From contig JAIYAI010000613.1 of NCBI GenBank assembly GCA_027489135.1, forward strand, positions 1 to 17,754: a stretch of DNA of 17,754 nt, given 5' to 3'. Position numbers and translations under genes: made by a program. The DNA comes from Acetobacteraceae bacterium (lineage in GTDB: Bacteria; Pseudomonadota; Alphaproteobacteria; Acetobacterales; Acetobacteraceae). Of this stretch, positions 6,082 through 14,370 are shown piece after piece; the first letter of the stretch is position 1; every line of letters starts with the position of its first letter. Below the pieces are notes generated by a model that did no database searches, was not told the DNA's origin, and saw only the letters and a list, made by a program, of their open reading frames with translations.

Positions 6082-7668
6082 TCAGAAGGCCAGCGGAATG
6101 GCGTGCACCACCTGCGGCAGGCCACGCACCTCGCGCAGCACCGCCTCCGGCACTGGCGCGTCGAGGGAGACGAGGCAGATCGCGTCCCCGCCCTGCTGCG
6201 CGCGGCCCAGGTGGAAGGTCGCGATGTTGATGCCGGCATTCGCCAGCACCATGCCGAAGCGCCCGATGAAGCCCGGCTTGTCCTGGTTCGTCACGTAGAG
6301 CATGTGCGGCGCGAAATCGGCCTCGACCGCGATGCCCTTGATCTCGACGAGGCGCGGCTTGTTCTCGCCCACCAGCGTGCCGGCGACGGAGCGTTGCTGG
6401 CCGTTGCTCTCGACCGTGACGCGCACCAGGGTGTGGTAGTCGCCGCGGCGCTCGAGCACCGTCTCGGCTACCGCAATGCCGCGTTCCTTCGCCACCACCG
6501 GCGCATTGACCATGTTCACCGCGCCGAGCAGGGGCGCGAGCGTGCCTGCCAGCGCGGCGGCGGTCAGCGGGCGGCGGTTAAGCTCCGCCGCTGCGCCCTC
6601 GTACTCGACGCGGATGGCGGTGAGCGCGCCGGACTGCATCGCCGTCAGCTGCCCGGCCAGGCTGCCGAGAAGCTGCGCCAGGGCCATGTAGGGCTTGAGG
6701 CGCGGCGCCTCCTCCGAGGTGACGGAGGGGGAGTTGATGGCGTTGGCGACGGCGCCGGTCAGAAGGTAGTCGGCCATCTGGTCGGCGATCTGCAGGGCGA
6801 CGTTCTCCTGCGCCTCCGCCGTGGCGGCACCCAGATGCGGGGTGCAGACGACGTTCTCGAGGCCGAAGAGCGGGCTCTCCGTCGCCGGCTCCGTCTCGAA
6901 GACGTCGAGGGCGGCGCCGGCGAGGTGGCCGACCTTCAGCGCGTCATGCAGAGCCGCCTCGTCCACCAGGCCACCGCGGGCGCAGTTGATCAGCCGCGCG
7001 CCCTTCTTCATGCGCGCGATGTTCTCGCGGCTGATGATGTTGCGCGTCTGCTCGGTCAGCGGCGTGTGCAGGGTGATGATGTCGGCGCGTTCGAGCAGGG
7101 TGTTGAGGTCGACCTTCTCGACGCCGATCTCGATGGCGCGTGTCTCCGACAGGAAGGGATCGAAGGCGACGACCTTCATCTTCAGCCCGATGGCGCGGTC
7201 GGCGACGATGGAGCCGATGTTGCCGCAGCCGATCAGGCCGAGCGTCTTGCCGAAGAGCTCGACGCCCATGAAGCGGTTCTTCTCCCACTTGCCCGCCTTG
7301 GTGCTGGTGCTGGCATCGGGGAGCTGCCGGGCCAGCGCGAACATCATGGCGATGGCGTGCTCGGCCGTGGTGATGGCGTTGCCGTAGGGCGTGTTCATCA
7401 CCACGACGCCGCGCGCCGTGGCGCTGGTGACGTCCACGTTGTCGACGCCGATGCCGGCGCGGCCGACCACCTTCAGGTTCGGCGCGGCTTCCATCAGTTC
7501 GCGCGTCACCTTGGTGGCGCTGCGCACGGCGAGGCCGTCGAAGGGCGCGATGATGGCGCGCACCTCGGCGGGCGACAGGCCGGGGCGGAACTCCACCTCG
7601 ATGCCGCGGCGCTTGAAGATCTCGATGGCCGCGGGGGAGAGCTTGTCGGAGATGAGGACCTTGGGCAT
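6082..7668 (-). CDS. serA: D-3-phosphoglycerate dehydrogenase
   Basis: SerA oxidises 3-phosphoglycerate to 3-phosphohydroxypyruvate with NAD, the first committed step of serine synthesis. The 528-residue protein is the long form. It has split substrate-binding halves around a Rossmann domain with GCGNIG (147-152), catalytic Arg231 in NCARGGLVDEA, Glu260 in DVFETEP and His278 in CTPHLGAAT. An intervening allosteric-substrate-binding domain follows at about 315-450, then a C-terminal ACT domain (about 455-528, HMLYVTNQDKPGFIG). Serine feedback is plausible for this architecture. The frame stays open upstream, but ATG 7668 starts the conserved PKVLISDKLSP and has GGAG within the last codons of serC, 5 bases away, so translation is coupled. 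Confidence 0.97.
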   Translation of the reverse strand: MPKVLISDKLSPAAIEIFKRRGIEVEFRPGLSPAEVRAIIAPFDGLAVRSATKVTRELMEAAPNLKVVGRAGIGVDNVDVTSATARGVVVMNTPYGNAITTAEHAIAMMFALARQLPDASTSTKAGKWEKNRFMGVELFGKTLGLIGCGNIGSIVADRAIGLKMKVVAFDPFLSETRAIEIGVEKVDLNTLLERADIITLHTPLTEQTRNIISRENIARMKKGARLINCARGGLVDEAALHDALKVGHLAGAALDVFETEPATESPLFGLENVVCTPHLGAATAEAQENVALQIADQMADYLLTGAVANAINSPSVTSEEAPRLKPYMALAQLLGSLAGQLTAMQSGALTAIRVEYEGAAAELNRRPLTAAALAGTLAPLLGAVNMVNAPVVAKERGIAVAETVLERRGDYHTLVRVTVESNGQQRSVAGTLVGENKPRLVEIKGIAVEADFAPHMLYVTNQDKPGFIGRFGMVLANAGINIATFHLGRAQQGGDAICLVSLDAPVPEAVLREVRGLPQVVHAIPLAF

Positions 7669-7673
7669 GGCGC

Positions 7674-8855
7674 TTACTCCGCGGCCTTGGCGGCGGTGAA
7701 CTCGGCCTCGACCTGGGCGAAGGCCCAGTCGATCCAGGGCAGCAGCGCCTGGATGTCGGCGGTCTCGACCGTCGCGCCGCCCCAGATCCGCAGGCCCGGA
7801 GGAGCGTCGCGGTAGGCGCCGGCGTCGAGGGCCGCGCCCTCCTTCTCCAGGATGGAGGCCAGTTTCTTGGCCGCCGCCGCCTGGCTGTCGGCGGACAGCG
7901 CCGTGAACCAGGGCGCGACGATGGTCAGGCAGATCGAGGTGCAGGACCGCGTCGCTGCATCCTGGGCCAGGAAATCCACCCAGGGCGTCTTTGCCACCCA
8001 CGCGGCAATGGCTGCGAGGTTCGCCTCCGACCGCCCGATCAGCCCCTTCAGGCCACCCACACCCTCGGCCCAGCTCAGGCCATCCAGCGCGTCCTCGACG
8101 GCAACCATCGACGGCGTGTTGATGGTCTCGCCCTTGAAGATGCCCTCGTTCAGCTTGCCGTCCTTGGTCATGCGGAAGATCTTCGGCATGGGCCAGGCGG
8201 GCTTGTAGGATTCGAGGCGGGCAACGGCGCGCGGCGACAGCGCCAGCATGCCATGCGCCGCCTCGCCGCCCAGCACCTTCTGCCAGGACCAGGTCACCAC
8301 ATCGAGCTTGTCCCAGGGCAGGTCCATGGCGAAGGCCGCGCTGGTCGCGTCGCAGATCGACAGGCCCTCGCGGTCGGCGGGAATCCAGTCGCCGTTCGGG
8401 ACGCGGACGCCGCTGGTCGTGCCGTTCCAGACGAAGACGACGTCGCGCGTCCAGTCGACGGCCTTGAGGTCGGGCAACTTGCCGTAGGGCGCGCTGACGA
8501 CGCGCGCATCCTGCAGCTTCAACTGCTTGGTGACATCCGTCGCCCAGTCCTTGGAGAAGCTCTCCCAGGCGAGGATGTCGACGCCGCGGGCACCGAGCAT
8601 GGACCAGAGCGCCATCTCGACCGCGCCGGTGTCGGAAGCGGGGACGATACCGAGGCGCCAGTCGGCCGGCATGCCGAGCACGGCCTTGGACTTCTCGATG
8701 ACGGCAGCGAGGCGCGCCTTGGGCTGCGCGGCGCGATGGCTGCGGCCGGTCAGGGCGCCGGACAGCGCCTCGATCGTCCAGCCCGGACGCTTGGCGCAGG
8801 GGCCAGAGGAGAATTGGGGGTTTGCCGGACGCGTGGCCGGCTTGGCGGTTGCCAT
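7674..8855 (-). CDS. serC: Phosphoserine aminotransferase
   Basis: SerC transaminates 3-phosphohydroxypyruvate with glutamate to give phosphoserine, the step after SerA. The 393-residue protein matches the alphaproteobacterial/archaeal-type SerC rather than the E. coli type. It starts NPQFSSGPCAKRPGW, contains GRSHRAAQPKARL, VPASDTGAVEMALW, and VVTWSWQKVLGGEAAHG, where Lys193 is the expected pyridoxal-phosphate Schiff-base lysine. The C-terminal part includes GLRIWGGATVE. The ORF is open far upstream; ATG 8855 is chosen because it sits just before the conserved segment and has GGGAG 9 bases upstream. It is followed after 5 bases by serA, forming a serCA unit. A 100-base gap separates it from the ABC ATPase gene upstream. 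Confidence 0.95.
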   Translation of the reverse strand: MATAKPATRPANPQFSSGPCAKRPGWTIEALSGALTGRSHRAAQPKARLAAVIEKSKAVLGMPADWRLGIVPASDTGAVEMALWSMLGARGVDILAWESFSKDWATDVTKQLKLQDARVVSAPYGKLPDLKAVDWTRDVVFVWNGTTSGVRVPNGDWIPADREGLSICDATSAAFAMDLPWDKLDVVTWSWQKVLGGEAAHGMLALSPRAVARLESYKPAWPMPKIFRMTKDGKLNEGIFKGETINTPSMVAVEDALDGLSWAEGVGGLKGLIGRSEANLAAIAAWVAKTPWVDFLAQDAATRSCTSICLTIVAPWFTALSADSQAAAAKKLASILEKEGAALDAGAYRDAPPGLRIWGGATVETADIQALLPWIDWAFAQVEAEFTAAKAAE

Positions 8856-8884
8856 GATGGCATGCTCCCTTCCAGAAGCAGTTG

Positions 8885-8902
8885 CGCCCCGGTGGGGGGG
8901 CG
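8885..8902 (-). promoter_or_regulatory. Small hairpin in the serC leader
   Basis: The minus-strand leader of serC contains a 6-bp GC stem, CGCCCC (8902-8897) and GGGGCG (8890-8885), with a 6-base loop, about 29 bases before the ATG. A conserved 'serC' leader RNA motif has been described in alphaproteobacteria by comparative genomics, and this position would suit it. I cannot match the consensus by eye. It could equally be the weak terminator of the ABC operon, though no U-run follows. Confidence 0.25.
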
Positions 8903-8955
8903 TGGCCCGCCGCGTGGGTACGCCTGCGGGACTGCCTGGGTCAAGAGCGCCGTGA

Positions 8956-10023
8956 TCAGGCGATCGGCACCATCTGGTCGGGATCGAAGCGGAGCCAGAC
9001 CTGCTCCCCGGGCTGGTGCCGCTGGCTCGGCAGCGTGGTGACGCGAAGCTTCGTCTCCCCCGCCCCTTCCGGCGCGACCAGGTAGTCCCAGTGCTCGCCG
9101 AGATAGGCACCCTCCACGATGCGCGCCGGCACCGAGAGCGCGTCGCCGCCCGGCTCGCGTGCCAGGGCGATGCTCTGCGGCCGGACGGAGAGCAGCACGG
9201 ATTGCCCCGCCGCGGGCGTGTGCCCGTTCAGCACGCCGGCCGGCAGCGCGAAGCCGCCGAGGTCGAGCTGCCCGCCATGCACCCGCGCCTCGAGGAAGTT
9301 GGTCCGCCCGATGAAGCCGGCGACGAAGCGCGTGCGGGGCCGATTGTAGAGCGCAAAGGGTGCGTCCACCTGCTCGATCTTCCCGGCATTCATCACGGCG
9401 ATGCGGTCGGAGGTCACCATGGCCTCGGCCTGGTCATGCGTGACGTAGACCGTGGTGATGCGGAACTCGTCATGCAGGCGGCGGATCTCGAAGCGCATCT
9501 CCTCGCGCAGGTTGGCGTCGAGATTCGACAGCGGCTCGTCGAGAAGAAGCACGCTCGGCTTCACGACGATGGCGCGGGCCAGCGCCACGCGCTGCTGCTG
9601 GCCGCCCGAGAGTTCCGCCGGGTAGCGGCCGGCAAGATGGCCCATCTGGACGATTTCCAGGATCTCGCCGGTGCGGCGGTGGACCTCCTCGGACGGCAGC
9701 TTCCGAAGCTTCAGGCCGAAGCCGACATTCTCGGCGACCGTCATGTTCGGCCAGATGGCGTAGCTCTGGAAGATCATCGACATGCCGCGACGCTCGGGTG
9801 GCGTGACGGCGTCGGGCGAGGAGAGGGCGACGCCGTCGCTCTCGATCGTCCCGCCCGTCGGCGGGATGAAACCCGCGATCATGCGGAGCGTCGTGGTCTT
9901 GCCGCAGCCGGAGGGGCCGAGGAGGGAGACGAACTCCCCCTCCTGCAGCGTCAGGTCGATCGCGTCGACGGCGGTGAAGCTGCCGAAGCGGCGCGAGAGG
10001 TTGCGCAGGACAAGCTTGGACAC
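8956..10023 (-). CDS. ABC transporter ATP-binding protein (ferric/spermidine/putrescine class)
   Basis: This is the 355-residue ATPase subunit that powers the importer encoded upstream. It has Walker A GPSGCGKTT (36-44), Q-loop Gln86 (IFQSYAIWPNMTV), signature LSGGQQQR (138-145), Walker B VLLLDEP (158-164) followed by the D-loop SNLDA, and switch His196 in YVTHDQAEAM. The last 110 or so residues form a TOBE-like regulatory domain (VLLSVRPQSIAL, VWLRFDPDQMV), as in FbpC/PotA/UgpC-type ATPases. The start is GTG at 10023, 4 bases after the permease stop. It is the third gene of the operon, acting on the cytoplasmic face of the inner membrane. Confidence 0.94.
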   Translation of the reverse strand: MSKLVLRNLSRRFGSFTAVDAIDLTLQEGEFVSLLGPSGCGKTTTLRMIAGFIPPTGGTIESDGVALSSPDAVTPPERRGMSMIFQSYAIWPNMTVAENVGFGLKLRKLPSEEVHRRTGEILEIVQMGHLAGRYPAELSGGQQQRVALARAIVVKPSVLLLDEPLSNLDANLREEMRFEIRRLHDEFRITTVYVTHDQAEAMVTSDRIAVMNAGKIEQVDAPFALYNRPRTRFVAGFIGRTNFLEARVHGGQLDLGGFALPAGVLNGHTPAAGQSVLLSVRPQSIALAREPGGDALSVPARIVEGAYLGEHWDYLVAPEGAGETKLRVTTLPSQRHQPGEQVWLRFDPDQMVPIA

Positions 10024-10027
10024 GGCG

Positions 10028-11782
10028 CTATTCGCCCCCCCGGCGCAGCATGAAGTCGCGGCCGATCAGCTTCATCCCGGTGCCGACGAAGACCAGGGTG
10101 ATGACCAGCAGGATGCCTCCCAGCGCGGAGAGGACTTCGAGATTGCCCTCCTCGCTGAGGTCGTAGAGCAGCACGCTGATCGTCCGCGTCTCCGGCCCCA
10201 CCAGGAAGATGGCGGCGGACAGTTCCCGCGTCGCCAGGATGAAGACCAGCAGCCAGCCGCCGAGCAGCGCCTTCTTCAGCAGCGGGATCACGACGGACTT
10301 CACCGCGGTCAGCCGGCCGCCGCCCAGGATGCGCACCGCCTCCTCCATCTCCGGATGGATCATCTGCACACCGGCCGAGCCGTTGGCATAGGCGATGGGC
10401 AGGAAGCGCGCGGTGAAGGCCAGGATCATCATTGCCGCCGTGCCGTAGAGCGTCAGCGGCGGGCCGGCATAGGCGGCGTAGAAGCCGATCGCCATGACGA
10501 TGCCGGGGATGACGAAGGGCGCCATGCAGAGGAAGGCCAGAGCGCCCCCCATCGGCAGCAGCTTGCGCTTGACCACATAGGCAATGGCCAGCGCGATGAA
10601 GATCGCCAGCGTCGCCGCGGCGGCGGAGAAGACGAAGGTGTTCACCACCGCCAGCGCCGCGCCGTCATGCTCGAACAGCAGGTAGCGGTAATTCTTGATC
10701 GTCAGGTTGTCGAGCGAGAAGCCCCGCCCCCAGGCGCGGGAGAAGCTGGCCTGCACCAGCGCCACCATGGGTGCGGCGACCGACAGCAGGCAGACGAAGC
10801 CGCACCAGGCCAGCAGCACCCAGCGCCAGGGGCCGAGCTTGATCATCCGCCGCTCGCCGCCCTTGCCGGTCTGCGAGACATAGCCCTTGCGATTGAGCAT
10901 GAGCTTCTGCAGCCCGATCAGCCCCGCCGTGATCAGCAGCAGCGGCATGGAATAGGCGGCGGCGACCTCGGCCCGCACCGGATGCTCGAAGAACTGCCAG
11001 AGCTGGGTGGTGACCACGTTGATGCGGGCCGGGATGCCGATGATCGCCGGCGTGCCGAACAGCGCGATGGTCTCCAGGAAGACCAGGATGATTCCCGCCA
11101 GGATGGTCGGCCAGACCAGCGGCAGGGTGATCTTCAGCGTCGTCGTCCAGGTGCCGGCGCCGAGGATGTTCGCCGCATCCTCCATCTCGGAGTTGACCAG
11201 ATCCAGCGCCGACTTCGTGAAGATGAAGATGAAGGGGTAGGAGTGCAGCGCGATGACGATCGCCATGCCCCAGAAGGTATAGACGTTGACCAGGCTTTCC
11301 TCGGCCCCGGTCAGCCAGACCCAGGCCTGGTTGATCCAGCCGGAATTCGGCCCAGCCAGCAGGATCCAGCCCACCGCGCCGAGATAGGGTGGGATGATGA
11401 AGGCGGCGAGCACGGTGAACCAGGCGAAGCCCCGCCCCGGCATGTCGGTGCGCGAGCAGGCCCAGGCCATCGGTACGGCCAGGACAGCGCAGATCGCCGC
11501 ACTCGCCGCGCCCAGGTAGAGCGAGTTGAACAGCGCCTCGACATAGCGCGCGCGGCCATAGGCGGCGGCGTAGTTGGACAGGGTCCAGGCGCCGGTGCGC
11601 GGCGCGGTGAAGCTGGCGACCAGCAGTTCCGCCACGGGCCACGCGACCAGCACCACCAGCGCGCCCACCAGCAGCAGCCAGAGCAGCGTCGCCGGCTCGA
11701 TCACGCTGAGCCGGCGGAGCATGGAGGCCCTGCGCGGGACAGCGACCGGCGTTGCCGCGCGGTCGACGGTGGTGGTGCTCAT
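10028..11782 (-). CDS. ABC transporter permease with two fused transmembrane domains (FbpB/AfuB type)
   Basis: This 584-residue inner-membrane protein contains two fused BPD_transp_1-type domains, so one polypeptide supplies the whole translocation pore, as in ferric-iron FbpB/AfuB importers. The first half has a hydrophobic helix LLWLLLVGALVVLVAW and an EAA-type coupling loop EMEDAANILGAGTWTTTLKI. The second half begins about residue 320 (WVLLAWCGFVCLLSVAAP) and has the matching loop EMEEAVRILGGGRLTAVKSV. About 12 membrane spans are expected. ATG 11782 is chosen (MSTTTVDRA), 4 bases after the binding-protein stop; the frame is open 69 bases further upstream inside that gene. The ATPase gene follows after 4 bases. 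Confidence 0.93.
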   Translation of the reverse strand: MSTTTVDRAATPVAVPRRASMLRRLSVIEPATLLWLLLVGALVVLVAWPVAELLVASFTAPRTGAWTLSNYAAAYGRARYVEALFNSLYLGAASAAICAVLAVPMAWACSRTDMPGRGFAWFTVLAAFIIPPYLGAVGWILLAGPNSGWINQAWVWLTGAEESLVNVYTFWGMAIVIALHSYPFIFIFTKSALDLVNSEMEDAANILGAGTWTTTLKITLPLVWPTILAGIILVFLETIALFGTPAIIGIPARINVVTTQLWQFFEHPVRAEVAAAYSMPLLLITAGLIGLQKLMLNRKGYVSQTGKGGERRMIKLGPWRWVLLAWCGFVCLLSVAAPMVALVQASFSRAWGRGFSLDNLTIKNYRYLLFEHDGAALAVVNTFVFSAAAATLAIFIALAIAYVVKRKLLPMGGALAFLCMAPFVIPGIVMAIGFYAAYAGPPLTLYGTAAMMILAFTARFLPIAYANGSAGVQMIHPEMEEAVRILGGGRLTAVKSVVIPLLKKALLGGWLLVFILATRELSAAIFLVGPETRTISVLLYDLSEEGNLEVLSALGGILLVITLVFVGTGMKLIGRDFMLRRGGE

Positions 11783-11786
11783 CGCG

Positions 11787-12869
11787 TCAGACCCCGAAGG
11801 TGTCGCGCCAGAGCTCGCGGATCTCCGGGATGCCCTTCTCGATCTCGGCATCCGTCGGCCGCAGCAGCTTCACCGTGGCGAGATCCTTGGCCCCGGGATA
11901 GGGCGGCACGTCGGGGCGCGTCGTGTCGGTGAAATTCGCCGCGTGGATCTCGTTGGTGCGCTTGCCCATCAGGAACTCGACGAAGAGCCGTGCCGCGTTC
12001 GGGTTGCGCGTGCTCTTCATGATCCCGGTGGTGGCGATCATCAGCAGCGTCCCGTCCTCGGGGTAGACGATCGCCAGCGGGTTGCCCTTGCTCGCGCTGT
12101 TCTGCGTGGTGGCGCCCGGGCCGGCGCCGACCCAGCGTTCGCCGCTGTTCAGCATGGTGACGGTGTCGTTGATGGACCGACCGATCTGCGGCTTGTTCTT
12201 CTCCAGCGCCTTGAAGAAGTCCCAGCCATAGGCGAGCCGCATCGCCACGACCCAGTTGCCGACATAGCCGGAGAAGCTCGGGTGGCCGACGGCAATGCGG
12301 TTGCGCCACTTCGGGTCGAGCAGGTCGGTCCACTTCTTCGGCGCATCGGCGGCCGAGACGTGCCGCGTGTTGTAGTTGATCAGCACCGTGCCGGCCGAGG
12401 TGACCCAGTAGAAATGGTCGGGGTCGGATGCCTTCTGGAAGGTCTCGAACAGGAAGCGCAGGTTCTGCGGCTGATACTTCTCCAGCTGCCCGTCGGTCTT
12501 CAGCGTCGTGTACTGGCCGATATCGGTCGAGCTGAAGACATCGCAGTTGCGCACCCGGGCGCGCATGTCCTGCGTCAGGCGCTGGTAGGCGACCTGCGCC
12601 GTGGTGCGGACGACATTCGCCTTGATGCCGGGATAGGTCGCCTCGAAGGCGCGGCCGATCTGCTCGGCGGTCTCGCTGGTGTAGTGGCTGACATACCAGG
12701 TCGCGCTCTCATTCGCCTTCTTCGCGGCGTCGTAGAGGCTGCGCTCATGCGCCGAGATCTCGGTGGCCGGCGCGATGCCCTGCGCCCTGACGAGGCCGGG
12801 CAGCAGCAGGCCGCCCGCGGTGAGCCCAACGAAGCCACGCCTGTCCAGGCGCCGACCGGTATCGGTCAT
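11787..12869 (-). CDS. ABC transporter extracellular substrate-binding protein (AfuA/FbpA-like, family 1)
   Basis: This 360-residue periplasmic protein is the first gene of the importer operon and is presumed to hand its ligand to the fused permease. A Tat-like signal (RRLDRRGFVGLTAGG, ending VRAQG) suggests folded export. The mature protein has the family-1 binding-protein layout: FEATYPGIKANVV, DVFSSTDIGQ, KKWTDLLDPKWRNRIAVGHPS, LAIVYPEDGT, and NAARLFVEFLM. It resembles ferric-binding proteins, but no adjacent tyrosine pair is present anywhere. That YY pair coordinates iron in FbpA, so an iron ligand is doubtful. Start ATG 12869 has GGGAGGAAGCG just upstream. It is divergent from the flavin monooxygenase gene. 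Confidence 0.92.
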   Translation of the reverse strand: MTDTGRRLDRRGFVGLTAGGLLLPGLVRAQGIAPATEISAHERSLYDAAKKANESATWYVSHYTSETAEQIGRAFEATYPGIKANVVRTTAQVAYQRLTQDMRARVRNCDVFSSTDIGQYTTLKTDGQLEKYQPQNLRFLFETFQKASDPDHFYWVTSAGTVLINYNTRHVSAADAPKKWTDLLDPKWRNRIAVGHPSFSGYVGNWVVAMRLAYGWDFFKALEKNKPQIGRSINDTVTMLNSGERWVGAGPGATTQNSASKGNPLAIVYPEDGTLLMIATTGIMKSTRNPNAARLFVEFLMGKRTNEIHAANFTDTTRPDVPPYPGAKDLATVKLLRPTDAEIEKGIPEIRELWRDTFGV

Positions 12870-12920
12870 CGCTTCCTCCCGTCTCTGTATTTTCGTTAAG
12901 ACTGCGCCGCGCCCTCGGGG

Positions 12921-12949
12921 CTGTCAAACCTTTGCAGCGCGAGTAGCAT
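12921..12949 (+). promoter_or_regulatory. Candidate sigma70 promoter of the flavin monooxygenase gene
   Basis: CTGTCA (12921-12926), exactly 17 bases, then TAGCAT (12944-12949), each matching 4 of 6 consensus positions, lie 20 bases before the ATG at 12970. On the opposite strand the same bases give a perfect TTGACA (12927-12922) pointing to the ABC operon, but no good -10 follows at 16-18 bases. The sites would overlap if both are used. Pattern only; not proven. Confidence 0.35.
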
Positions 12950-12969
12950 CCTCATGGGAGGGCCATGCG

Positions 12970-14313
12970 ATGTCCCGGATGCTGCACCTCAACCTCTTCA
13001 TGCTCGGCCGCGGCCATCATGAGGCCGCCTGGCGGCATCCTCTCGCCAGCCGACGCCCCGTCACCGATCCCGGCTACTACGCATCCCTGGCGCGAACGGC
13101 GGAGCGCGGGCTCTTCGACAGCGTCTTCCTCGCCGACGTGCTCACCCTCGGCATCGGCGAAGGCTCGGCGAGCAACCTCGCCGGCGGGCTCGAGCCGATC
13201 ACGCTGCTGACGTCGCTCGCCGGCGCGACGGAGCACATCGGGCTGATCGCCACCGCCTCGACGACCTACATGGAGCCGTTCAACCTCGCGCGGCAATTCG
13301 CCTCGATCGATCACATCAGCGCGGGCCGCGCGGGGTGGAACATCGTCACCACCTGGTCACCGGGCGCAGAACGCAATTTCGGCCGCGACGCGCAGCCCGC
13401 GCATGAGGATCGCTATGCCGGAGCCGAGGAGTTCATGCGGGTGGCGACCGGCCTCTGGGATTCCTGGGCCGACGACGCGCTGCTGGATGACCAGGCTGCG
13501 GGCCGCTTCGCCGATCCGCGCCGCATCACGGCGCTGAACCATGCCGGCGCGCAGTATCGGGTGGCGGGTCCGCTGAACGTGCCGCGCCCGCCGCAGGGCT
13601 GGCCCGTGCTGGTGCAGGCTGGGTCCTCCGACACTGGCAAGCGCTTTGCCGCGCGCTGGGCGGAAGCGGTCTTCACCGCGCATCTCGAGAAGGCGACCGC
13701 GCTGGCCTTCTACCGCGACCTGAAGGCGCTGGTCGTGCAGGAGGGCCGCAGCCCGGACCATGTGCTGGTGCTGCCGGGCCTCTCCGCCGTGATCGGCGGC
13801 ACCGAGGCCGAGGCGCAACGCCTTGCACGCGAACTGAACGAACTGGCCGATCCCGAGACCGGGCGCGCCCGCCTCTCGGGCCGGTTCGGCGGCCACGACT
13901 TCTCCCACCTGCCGCTCGACCGGCCGCTGACTGTGGACGACTTCCCGCCCCCCGCCTCCGTCCAGGCCGCACGCAGCCGGACCGAGGTGATCACCGGCAT
14001 GGTGGCGCGCGAAGCCCCGACCTTGCGGCAATTGCTGCAGAAGCTCGCCGGGGCGCGCGGCCATTTCACCATGGCCGGCACGCCGGAGCAGGTCGCCGAC
14101 CTGATGGCGGACTGGTTCGCCACCGGCGCGGCGGACGGCTTCAACCTGATGCCGCCGGTGCTGCCGGCGATGCTCGATGCCTTCGTCGATCAGGTCGTGC
14201 CCATCCTGCAGAAGCGCGGCCTGTTCCGCACCGAATACACGGCGACGACGCTGCGCGGCCATTACGGCCTGCCGCGCCCCACCAATCGGCGCTTCGCCGC
14301 CGCGGCAGAGTGA
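12970..14313 (+). CDS. LLM-class FMN-dependent monooxygenase (NtaA/SnaA/DszA-like)
   Basis: This 447-residue protein belongs to the bacterial luciferase-like two-component monooxygenases, which use reduced FMN supplied by a separate reductase to oxidise small organics such as nitrilotriacetate, sulfones or pristinamycin. Family features are HEAAWRHP near the start, ARTAERGLFDSVFLAD, LEPITLLTSLAGAT, IGLIATASTTYMEPFNLARQ, the ISAGRAGWNIVTTW block, NVPRPPQGWPVLVQAGSS, FTAH, and a C-terminal FTMAGTPEQVADLM with DGFNLMPP. The start ATG 12970 has GGGAGGG at 12956-12962. It diverges from the ABC importer, whose cargo could be its substrate. No flavin reductase is in the window, so the partner must be elsewhere. 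The exact substrate is unknown. Confidence 0.93.
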   Translation: MSRMLHLNLFMLGRGHHEAAWRHPLASRRPVTDPGYYASLARTAERGLFDSVFLADVLTLGIGEGSASNLAGGLEPITLLTSLAGATEHIGLIATASTTYMEPFNLARQFASIDHISAGRAGWNIVTTWSPGAERNFGRDAQPAHEDRYAGAEEFMRVATGLWDSWADDALLDDQAAGRFADPRRITALNHAGAQYRVAGPLNVPRPPQGWPVLVQAGSSDTGKRFAARWAEAVFTAHLEKATALAFYRDLKALVVQEGRSPDHVLVLPGLSAVIGGTEAEAQRLARELNELADPETGRARLSGRFGGHDFSHLPLDRPLTVDDFPPPASVQAARSRTEVITGMVAREAPTLRQLLQKLAGARGHFTMAGTPEQVADLMADWFATGAADGFNLMPPVLPAMLDAFVDQVVPILQKRGLFRTEYTATTLRGHYGLPRPTNRRFAAAAE

Positions 14314-14338
14314 CGCGCGGCGGCGCGGGGGATAGCAT
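14310..14338 (+). promoter_or_regulatory. Candidate promoter of the CoA-transferase gene, -35 overlapping the upstream stop codon
   Basis: GTGACG (14310-14315), 17 bases, TAGCAT (14333-14338): 4 of 6 matches in each box. The -35 contains the TGA stop of the monooxygenase (14311-14313). The predicted start, about 14345-14346, gives a 25-base leader with GGGGGA as Shine-Dalgarno. A near-copy of this arrangement precedes the next gene. Confidence 0.35.
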
Positions 14339-14370
14339 CCGCCGCAACGACGACGGGGGAATTTCGTCCG

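Noticed and set aside
5815..7815. 666-codon plus-strand ORF opposite serA and part of the Bug gene
   Set aside because: The minus strand encodes unmistakable SerA with catalytic and ACT motifs. This ORF has shadow composition (His/Arg/Asp/Gly/Ala-rich) and runs across three real minus-strand genes.
9782..11932. 716-codon plus-strand ORF opposite the ABC permease
   Set aside because: It is very rich in Arg, Gln, His and Asp, as expected from the antisense of hydrophobic codons. The minus strand has transmembrane helices and two EAA loops.
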